Source: Linaria vulgaris
Lineage: Eukaryota; Streptophyta; Magnoliopsida; Lamiales; Plantaginaceae
Length of the DNA: 64,000 nucleotides
Direction: 5' to 3'
Assembly (NCBI GenBank): GCA_948329865.1
Contig: OX415249.1
Location: 7,934,001-7,998,000, forward strand
The stretch's first letter is position 1. Each line of letters begins with the position of its first letter. Position numbers and translations under genes: made by a program. Shown here piece by piece: positions 37,630-47,480 of this stretch. The notes below the pieces were generated by a model. That model saw only the letters and a list, made by a program, of their open reading frames with translations. It searched no databases and had not been told where the DNA came from.

Positions 37630-38331
37630 TGAAGAGGGGTGATTTTGTCTGCTGACTAAGCACTCCACGTCAGACTAACCCAAGCTCCGTACTGGTGTTG
37701 GGTTAGCTTTGAGTTCGAGAAACCTGCACTGAAAAACACGAAAAGTATATACCTGAGTGAACTTGGAGTTTGTTGATTTCGGACTGAACTTGGGTTGGGC
37801 CAAGCTGCCTACGTATCCCGTATAGGGAATCAAGCCGAACGTAGTTCATTGTTTCTCTGTGCCAGCCATTGTTGCGCGTCGAGCTAATGGGTCGTGCTTA
37901 ACGGTATGCATCATGTTGGGCTCGAGGCTTGTTGGGCCGTGCTGAACGGGTGTGCCTTGTGTTGGGCTTGAAGCTTGTTGGGCCAAAGCGAGTCAGATGG
38001 GCCGCCAATCCTTACTGGATTGTGCGTCCACGAGAGCTTGATGGACCATGTCGCATAAGACGTCGTCGGACCGAGCGGGTCAGACGGAATTTGAGCTCTC
38101 AAAGTCTAGAGAGAGAAAGCTCTGACTTAGAGAGAGAAAGCTCTGACTTAGAGAGAGAGAGTCAGATGTGAATTCTCCTCATTTGCCTTCAGAGGATGAG
38201 GTATTTATAGATATCTCACGGGCCTAAGATGGGCTTGAGCCCATCTTAGAGGCCTGGTCCAAGTGCAAGCGTGCAACCTTGCTACCTTGATAGCATGCAG
38301 TCGTGTTACCTTGCTAGTATGCACATGTGCT
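37630..38331 (-). repeat. LTR B, truncated extra LTR
   Basis: Matches the first 702 bp (plus-strand order) of LTRs A and C and stops at GCACATGTGCT, so on the element's own strand it lacks about 237 bp of U3. It sits directly next to the primer site. Confidence 0.93.
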
Positions 38332-38334
38332 CAC

Positions 38335-39273
38335 TGAAGAGGGGTGATTTTGTCTGCTGACTAAGCACTCCACGTCAGACTAACCCAAGCTCCGTACTGG
38401 TGTTGGGTTAGCTTTGAGTTCGAGAAACCTGCACTGAAAAACACGAAAAGTATATACCTGAGTGAACTTGGAGTTTGTTGATTTCGGACTGAACTTGGGT
38501 TGGGCCAAGCTGCCTACGTATCCCGTATAGGGAATCAAGCCGAACGTAGTTCATTGTTTCTCTGTGCCAGCCATTGTTGCGCGTCGAGCTAATGGGTCGT
38601 GCTTAACGGTATGCATCATGTTGGGCTCGAGGCTTGTTGGGCCGTGCTGAACGGGTGTGCCTTGTGTTGGGCTTGAAGCTTGTTGGGCCAAAGCGAGTCA
38701 GATGGGCCGCCAATCCTTACTGGATTGTGCGTCCACGAGAGCTTGATGGACCATGTCGCATAAGACGTCGTCGGACCGAGCGGGTCAGACGGAATTTGAG
38801 CTCTCAAAGTCTAGAGAGAGAAAGCTCTGACTTAGAGAGAGAAAGCTCTGACTTAGAGAGAGAGAGTCAGATGTGAATTCTCTTCATTTGCCTTCAGAGG
38901 ATGAGGTATTTATAGATATCTCACGGGCCTAAGATGGGCTTGAGCCCATCTTAGAGGCCTGGTCCAAGTGCAAGCGTGCAACCTTGCTACCTTGATAGCA
39001 TGCAGTCGTGTTACCTTGCTAGTATGCACATGTGCTACTACGAATTCAACCTTGTTACGGCGTGCAACCTTGCTAGTATGCAACCGTATTATCTTGCTAC
39101 CATGCTAGCTTGCGACTTTGTTATCTTGTTACCTCGCTAGCGTGCAACCGTGTAACCTTGTCAGTATTCAAGTGTTCTATCACTTAGAACATTTTCGGTG
39201 GCAGAAACTTCTAATGCCATGCGTTGGCTACTTGTAAGCTTGCCATGTGTCATTACCAAATTATGGCACAACA
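38335..39273 (-). repeat. LTR C (5' LTR on the minus strand)
   Basis: Full-length 939-bp LTR, joined to LTR B through only CAC (38332-38334), the same three bases that lie between LTR B and the primer site. TATTTATA at 38907-38914 is its TATA box on the minus strand. Confidence 0.93.
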
Positions 39274-39278
39274 TTGTA

Positions 39279-39720
39279 TTAAAAAAAAAAACTAAAAAGG
39301 AGGAATTTTTCTCAAAGCGAATTAGATTTACGAAATCACATTCGGTGATATTATAAGTCGCACGCGCGCGGTTGTAGAATAAAAAAGTAAGTAATAAACT
39401 TGCATCATGCCGGGAATACTTTCTTCTTTGAAATTAATGAAATTTAGTTTCTACTTTGTAGGTGCAACTTTTTTGTTCTTTTCTACCTCACAACCAACAT
39501 TTTGGTCGTGACATCATACACAAAAAATTCAACCACGACTTTTTTAATTTAATTTCTTTCGTGTTTAATTTGAAATGGTAGAGTACTTAGGTGGCAATTT
39601 GAAATAGTACATGCATAAGAAGAGTAAGTAAATGTACATGCAACACTTTCTTCTTTGATATCGATGAAATTTAATTTATAGGTGCCAAAGTTTTGTTCTT
39701 TTTTACCTCACATCCAACAA
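39279..39720. repeat. Extra partial copies of the beta-galactosidase promoter flank
   Basis: 39369-39560 and 39610-39722 each resemble 12903-13065 and 40243-40425 (GTAGAATxAAAAAGTAAGTAA, ACTTTCTTCTTTGA, TTTTACCTCACA). The motif-bearing part is therefore present three times in a row ahead of copy B and once ahead of copy A. Confidence 0.8.
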
Positions 39721-40194
39721 TATTTTGTTTACATTCAAACGTTTGATCTTGTGTTTAATTAACAAAAAATATCTTTTGTTAATTTTAAGTGGTAAAACCT
39801 GATAAACATTATGTTGGTATAATTACTTTATTTCGAAGAAATAAAGTGACCCCATGTTATTTTAGTTTTAAATTGAAAATAATTACACCTTCTTATCACG
39901 AGTATTAATTCACACGACTGCAAATTAAAGAAACAACAAAAGAGTACATTAGGGGTAATTTGGTCTTCTTAAGGATAAAAATATTTATATGAACCAACAA
40001 ATTATGTATAGGTGGATTTTAACTTTTTGCTAACTAATCGTTAATGGGCATTTATCACTAATTAAATAGCACATGGATTTTTGCCAAATTAGACACAAAC
40101 ACAACACAGGATGGTATTTGCATAAAATCAATAAATACTGTTAATGCTCAGGGGAAAAACGAATTACATTCACAAAACCACATTTATATTGGTG

Positions 40195-40197
<3 letters not shown>

Positions 40198-40241
<44 letters not shown>
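40198..40241. repeat. (TA)n microsatellite in the promoter flank of copy B
   Basis: Same position as 12869-12902 in copy A, here interrupted by a G. Confidence 0.9.
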
Positions 40242-40536
40242 GTTGTAGAATGAAAAAGTAAGTAATACATATGCATCATGCATGCAATACTTTCTTCTTT
40301 GAAATTAATGAAATTTAATTTGTAGGTCGCCATCTTTTTGTTCTTTTTTACCTCACACCCAACAATTTGGTCGTGACATGATACATTAAAAATACAACCA
40401 CCACTTTTCTAAAAAAAATGATTTATTTCGTTAATTTTAAAGTAGCCTACCATTTCTCATATAATAAATTATATAACTATGAAAGTACTATATTTCGTCC
40501 CAGGATTCATGAACTTTCTTATGGCATGTATCCAGC

Positions 40537-40544
40537 TATATAAG
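40537..40544 (+). promoter_or_regulatory. Candidate TATA box of beta-galactosidase B
   Basis: TATATAAG at the same distance from the ATG as in copy A. Confidence 0.4.
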
Positions 40545-40766
40545 TCATCTAGCTAATTCCTTTTATTCCTAACAGAACAAGCTACTATCGAGTCTTATTT
40601 AGTCATAAATATTACATGAATCTTATTTCAAATTTCGTACATCACTTAGCTCATAAAGTATAAACCACCTCGCTCAATTTAGAATTAAGCTTTTTTGTTC
40701 GAATGTTTTTGCTTTAAAGGTCACTCCGAATCCCATTAGTCATTTTATAGATTTTTTCAGTAAGAA

Positions 40767-43700
40767 ATGGTGGTGATGAGAGAGTGCTTGTGGTGGTTCG
40801 GAGTACTATTCGCGGCGGTTAGTATAAGCGTCACAAATGGTGCAAATGTGACGTATGATGGAAGATCGCTTATTATTGATGGCAAACGGCAGCTCTTGTT
40901 CTCTGGTTCAATTCATTATCCTAGAAGTACACCTGATGTATGTGTTCCTAAGCTCTTTCACTGTGTTTTGTAGGTCTTTTTGGGGGGGTTGTTATTTGTT
41001 GAATGAAGTGGTGAACTTTATGATATTTGGTAAAGAGATGGACAGAAATTCCATCTGTTTGTCTTGTAACCGAGAGGATCTAGGTACACTTACTGACTTG
41101 GTGGTTGACGACAACACTTAAAATTTGATCAAACCTTTAGATTTTTTAAAAAAAAAAAAGAAATTTAGACATATACACTGCAAACAGAAACGTACTAGAG
41201 TCCATAATAGATACAGGGTGATTTCAAACTCTGGTTATTTATACAAAACAGGTAACAATAAGGACAGTCTATAAAATTAATTAAATCTCAGTTGCCTATG
41301 GTGCAATAATGTCTTTTCATATTCAAGAGATGTCCAATAATTATTCCAACAATGTGAGACGTTTCAATAATTTTTACGAATTTATTAGCATTTAATGATA
41401 AATTGTACTTACAGATGTGGCCATCACTGATTTCAAAAGCCAAAAGTGGTGGACTGAACGCAATTGCTACTTGCGTATTTTGGAACCTTCATGAGCCAAG
41501 ACGTGGACAGGTGACTTTCTCCACGTACTAAGAGTTGTTTTGCGTTCAATTTTACATTCCAAAGTTGTGGGTATATTTGGAAGTTGAAACATAAAAAAAA
41601 AAAAAAAAAAAAAACAGCTCAAATCGGAATTATTCTGGTCCAAAAAAAGCCACAGGTGTATGTACTTGTTGGATAATGGAACAAGCTAAGTTGACAAAGT
41701 TGATGGAATTTAATGGTGAAAAAAATTCTCAAAAAAGCAAGTCACAAAAGGTCCCATACGTTGAGGGTTTGATGTTTCCCTCACTACAAGATTTCAGCAC
41801 TTTTCCCGACCGGAAACTCCCGACCGCAATGCGGTCGGGAGCAATCCCGACCGCAATGCGGTCATTATAAAGTTTACCGACCGATATGCGGTCGGGACAT
41901 TTATTAAAACCATTCCCGACCGCATTGCGGTCGGTACAAGTTGTCCCGACCGCATTGCGGTCGGGAATACTCTGGGCGGGAAATTTCCCGCCCAGAGTGT
42001 CGCCCTAATCTCGGCCCAGCTGGGCCGCACAGTTGGGCCGAGACTTCCCGACCGCATTGCGGTCGGGAATACCCTTATTCCCGACCGCAATGCGGTCGGG
42101 AAAGTTCCCGACCGCGTGGCGGTCGGGAATATTAGGGTTTAGGGTTTAGGGTTTAGGGTTTAGGGTTTAGGGTTTAGGGTTTAGGCTTATTGGCGACCGG
42201 TACGCGGTCGGGAATAATATTCATATTCTTAATTTCACAATTTCGCTCTCAATTTTAGGTAAATTCGTTATTTAATGATCGAGTAAATCAGTATTAGTTA
42301 TATATTACTAAAAATCTCAAAAAAAATTAAATTTAGTTGCACGTTGATGAATCGTTTGAAGTGTCGATTCATATTGTCACTTATAAATAGATTAGTATAT
42401 ATAGTTGTTAATAATGTAACTACTTACGATTATGTTAAACAAATGTTAACATATATATATATATCACAATTAGCCTCTCTATATTAACGTTCGTAACAAA
42501 TGTTAATTGACAATTGTGAACTCCTATATACTACGTATGATTATTATAGGTATAACTCCAAACTAACTTAACTTATGCTCCGATAAACTATACTAATTTA
42601 ATAATTAAAAGTACATTAAACAAACTAACTAATAGTGCAATTCATGAATTTAATGAGATTCTATAGTTATACTTAACAAACACATCAAGATTTTCCAAAA
42701 TATCGAAAAAAGGTAAAATTTACTATTTTTCCCGACCGCAATGCGGTCGGGAATTGCCATTATTGCCGACCGCACGGCGGTCGTAAATAAAATTTAAAGG
42801 TATTCCCGACCGCATGCCGGTCGGGACTAATATTTAAAGGCATTTCCGACCGCCTTGCGGTCGGGAATAAAATTTAAACTTATTCCCGACCGCAGTGCGG
42901 TCGGTATGTCGCGAGTTTCTGGGCTGCAAAGTATTGCCGACCGAATTTCGGTCGGTATTTTTTGAAAAATTGGCGGTTTTTTGAAATTTTTGAAAAAATT
43001 AAACATTCCCGACCGAATATCGGTCGGGAATAATCGAAAAAAATGGCGGGACTTGGTGGGAAATTCAAATTTGACGAAAATTCAAAAAATTTCAACTTTT
43101 TCTATAAATACACTTCATTATTCTCCTCATTTTTCCATCTCCACACACTTTGTTCCTCTTCAAAAAAAATTTCAAACACTTTTTTCATATTCATACACTT
43201 TTTCAAAACCTTCTTTCTTTCAACTTCAAAATTAAAATTTTTCACTTCTTTATTCAAATTTTCAATAATCAAAAACTTATTTATTTTTTTTGTGTTTTAG
43301 ACTAAGCAATGAATCAAAAATTTAATTATTACAAACACAAAAACTAAATAATATTTTTCAAATATTGCAAAATATTAAAAAAATAATATTCCGGTAATTT
43401 TATTACCGGGATATTTTTTTTTTTGTTCTGATGATTATTATTCCCGACCGCGAATCGGTCGGGAAATACTTGAATATTATTCCCGACCGGGCCTCGGTCG
43501 GGAATAACATGAATTTTAATCCCGACCACTTTGCGGTCGGGAATAGTCCCGACCGCTATCCGGTCGGGACAAAAATTCATATAATCCCGACCGCAGTGCG
43601 GTCGGGAATAAAATTCAAGTATTTCCCGACCGATATGCGGTCGGGAAATATTCCGACCGGTGTGCGGTCGGAATAATCGGTCGGCAAATTTCCGACCGCA

Positions 43701-46080
43701 TGCCGGTCGGGAAAAGTTCTTCCCGACCGAGCTGCGGTCGGGAAACTTTTCCCGACCGAAGCAACACCGACCGCGATTTTCCGACCGCAATGCGGTCGGG
43801 AAAGGGTCTTTCCCGACCGCAAATGGGTTATTCCCGACCGATTTTGCGGTCGGGAAAGACCCAATTTTTTTGTAGTGCCTAGTTTTAATACAAACATACA
43901 ATTGAGATAACAATAAAAAAAAAGGAATATAGTTTAAAAAATGTTTAATCATTATATTTTCCGTATCAGGTCATTAAAAACCAGAAATCAAAAAGGGAAT
44001 AGGAGAAAATTTATTATGCGGTGTATTTACTTTTTAAACTGATGGGAGACACTCACTAAAACCGTGCGTACTGGAGTTTGTAGGAGACTCCCAGTGGATC
44101 AAATTCATGCATGTATTGTGACCTAATCGACAACGACCCATCCTTAAATATTAAGACATGAAAGAGACCTTTACAATCAGCCATAATGTTAGGAGTAATT
44201 TGAATTATGAGCATTTTTTTTCTTAATTTTTTTTCTTGAAGATATTAATGTTTATTTCTATATATATATGATACTAATTGTGTTGGTTAATTTTACATGA
44301 TAATTACAGTATGATTTCAATGGAAGACGTGACATAGTAAGATTTATCAAGGAAGTCCAAGCTCAAGGTCTATATGTTTTCCTTCGAATTGGGCCATTTA
44401 TTGAAGCTGAATGGTCATACGGGTAATAAAAATTATAATTGTATATCTCATTTCACTATGTCTATTTAATTAAGACATTTTTAAGCCTAATTTATCTGAC
44501 GATATAATGATATACCAAAGTATATATCTTCATCACTTCATGCATCAAATGACATAATTTTCAAGAGAACACGACAAAATTGTAAGCCAAATGCTTTTCG
44601 AAAAAGACATTCACATAAACAGGTTTATGTAAAAATAATGTATATATTTTTGTGTATTTTACTTAAGGGTTTTTCTCAATTGAAAAGTTATAAATTAGTG
44701 TTTGAAAGTAGTGTTTTTATAAACAGATTTTGGTTAGGTGGGAGATGTTTCTATAAGTAGCTATTATTATTGTTAACGGGTTTGGAATTATTCCCTATTT
44801 AACTGAACATATTTTTATTGGGTTGGAACGTCTATCCCGACCCGAGGGGATTGTTGATTTTTATTGATTTGGGGCTGGGCTCGGATATTTTCTGAGGTGC
44901 CTACGTATCCCCCGATTGGGAATCAAGCCACTCATAGTTCTTGTTCTTGGTGTTGATTATTTTGGAGTATGTCGATTTTATTGATTGTGTGGATTTTATA
45001 TGTTGAAAGAGTTGACCCTTGTGAAGCCTCCAGAAAGAAAGAAGTTATTTCTCTCCCCTGGAGCCTTTTTTTAGTTTTATAGAGAACATGAGTTCCCTTG
45101 GGCGCGCCCTCCTTGGCAGCGCCTCTTTCTTTCTGATTTCTTATCTTTGCTTTTTATAGAAGTCTTTTAGAGACATGTGTCACTATGCATGTGTTCATAT
45201 GTGTCATTATGCATGCGTTTAAGGGATAAATTTGATCTGTTGGGTATATCTGCTGACGGTGCGCTGATTAGGATGGTTTATCCTTTCTGATAGCTTCAAT
45301 AGGTTCTGATGAGCTGACTCTTTAGTTTTCTTCTCTCCGAGGGGCAGTACCTATCGGAAACGTTGGATAAGTGGAAGGAATGTTCGTCCGATGTTGTTGT
45401 AGTTCCGATAGCGGTTTATCTTCGGGATGCCTTCTTCTGATGTGTACTCTGATAGGTGTTTATATCTTGGTCTTCGGGTTCCGTGGGTTAGGCAGGGTTT
45501 CGGAGAGGTCTGATTTGATTTCCGAGGGCTTCGCTCTGTCTTCGTGAAGTGATGTTTGGTGATACAGGCTCTCGGGATGAGTTCTCCGATAGGGGGTGAT
45601 CTCGTAACCCGAGGGACTCGAGGTCCTCACTGTACGATACGGATATTTTGCGATTGCGAGTACAAATCATATAATAATATATCCGGCAATTTTAGTAATC
45701 GACTTATAGTATCTTTTAAGCACATGAATTTTTACCCTGTTAACAATTATTTTTTAACTTTTCTCTTTTAAACTTCTCTACACAGCCATTTATACCCCGC
45801 AAATCAAGAAAATAGAAATATTCTCTAATCTTTTCTCTTTCCCATTAAACGTGATTTCAATAATATTAGGTCCTAATTCGAGAAAGGATTAAATCTCCTT
45901 AGAAAAGAGGATTAAGAAAGAGATAACACAAAATTAACTTTTATTTTCTTCTTAATCTTCATTCACGGTTTGCTGCCTTACATATAGTACACAAACTGAA
46001 TTCAAGATAACTTCCCACTAACAATCTAACTGCCAATAATTCAAATCCTACTAACTGCTATACGCATGGTAAGACAAATC

Positions 46081-46144
<64 letters not shown>

Positions 46145-47434
46145 TAGACCCATAACAATACCCCACCCCTCACACGAGCCTTGTCCTCAAGGCTTGGGAC
46201 TCTCTGAAAATTCGATCTGGTAGTAGGCGTGAAACATGGTCAGAGCATGCCGAACACAATTGACATTAGTTGAGGAAGAAGTTCGAGGAAGAAGTTGGTT
46301 GTTAACCAAAAAGTAGGGAATTGTGTTGTGGTCGGGAAACTCGTATTTCTTCCATAGTGACGGACGGCAAACAAAACTTTGGTAGCAGGATTTCAGTCCA
46401 TCCAATTGTTGTCCTATGTCTTTACGCTCCATATCGTGATGAAAAGAAGAAGGGAAATCAACTACTTCATCATACAAAGCAATTGTCGTCGTCGTTCCTT
46501 CTCGTCGTAACCGTAACAATACGATATGGAAGACTGTCTAGCCGCGGCAAGGAACCGGAATCACGTGCTCGAATTCTTCCACTGCCCTTTTGTGCAAGAT
46601 ATTGTTGGTATAGAGTAAGTATTCATGAACCACCGAAATCCAACTTGGTGCTTTTAGAATTTGGGCAATCTGATAAAGAAAGAAAACATGGTGTTTGCCT
46701 CTGTCTTTAGGGAAGCTACGTGGTTTTTAGTTGCCAAGAACATAAAAGGGTGAAAATAATGTTAAACGGAACGGTCGGGTGTGCGGCAGTATGACTTGTG
46801 GGTGAAAGGGCATCTCTTTGGAGGTTTTGAGATTGCATTTTTTGTTGAGTTTTCTCCGTGGAGTAAAGGATGGAAGTGTGAATTGGGGTTGTTATTGTTT
46901 TGATTTTGTCGATAAAAGCAGTAGGAAGTTTAGAGGATGTCGTTGGCGAAGGTGGTGGAGCAGACGTCATTCTCAACTGGTGTAAAGTTGAGTGTGTGGC
47001 GTGACAAGCAAAACGTGAGTCGCCTCCAGCCAACATCGTCATTTCAGATTGAAAAGTCTGAAATTCTTCAATAAAATGGCGATGTTGAAGTCGAAATTCT
47101 GCCACGTCATTCTGAATTTGGCGGAGCGTTTCTGTCATTAACAGAGTCGCCGATGAGGCGTGTGACTGACTTGATCGGTGAGGCATTTGCGAGTTCATCA
47201 ATGATGAAAACACCAAATGTTAGGTCCTAATTCGAGAAAGGACTAAATCTCCTTAGAAAAGAGGATTAAGAAAGAGATAACACAAAATTAACTTTTATTT
47301 TCTTCTTAATCTTCATTCACGGTTTGCTGCCTTACATATAGTACACAAACTGAATTCAAGATAACTTCCCACTAACAATCTAACTGCCAATAATTCAAAT
47401 CCTACTAACTGCTATACGCATGGTAAGACAAATC

Positions 47435-47480
<46 letters not shown>

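Larger units (their letters stand above)
30584..39273 (-). mobile_element. Large gene-less LTR retrotransposon derivative (LARD-like)
   Basis: Identical-length (939 bp) LTRs at both ends and the 5-bp duplication TTGTA on each side (30579-30583 and 39274-39278) define one insertion. It reads on the minus strand: next to the right-hand LTR lies a primer site TGGCGCCGTCTGTGGG (37628-37613), and next to the left-hand LTR a purine tract (31538-31523, AAACTGGGGGACTTAC). No gag or pol motif is visible in the 6.1-kb interior, which is mostly tandem repeats, so it must have moved using another element's proteins. A third, truncated LTR lies at 37630-38331. Confidence 0.93.
41782..43877. mobile_element. 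Non-autonomous CACTA (En/Spm-type) transposon in intron 2 of copy B
   Basis: Starts CACTACAAGATTT and ends TTTTTTGTAGTG, with the 3-bp duplication CCT on both sides (41779-41781, 43878-43880), as required for CACTA elements. Both subterminal regions are packed with short GC-rich palindromes. No transposase frame is present. A TATA-like CTATAAATAC at about 43103 followed by a pyrimidine-rich leader may be a remnant of the transposase promoter. Confidence 0.93.

Noticed and set aside
41806..43860. Regularly spaced palindromes resembling a CRISPR array
   Set aside because: The sequence is a plant intron, the repeats are inside a CACTA element with proper ends and target duplication, spacers are irregular, and no cas genes exist.
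43344..43952. A 202-codon minus-strand open frame (and shorter ones on both strands) through the CACTA right end
   Set aside because: The peptides are translations of the palindrome array (periodic DRxxVGN-type patterns) with no domain. The open frame is a by-product of repeats without stops.
44771..45664. Exact TG...CA solo-LTR limits for the insert
   Set aside because: The candidate flanks (ATTAT and AATCA) do not match, so exact limits were not claimed.
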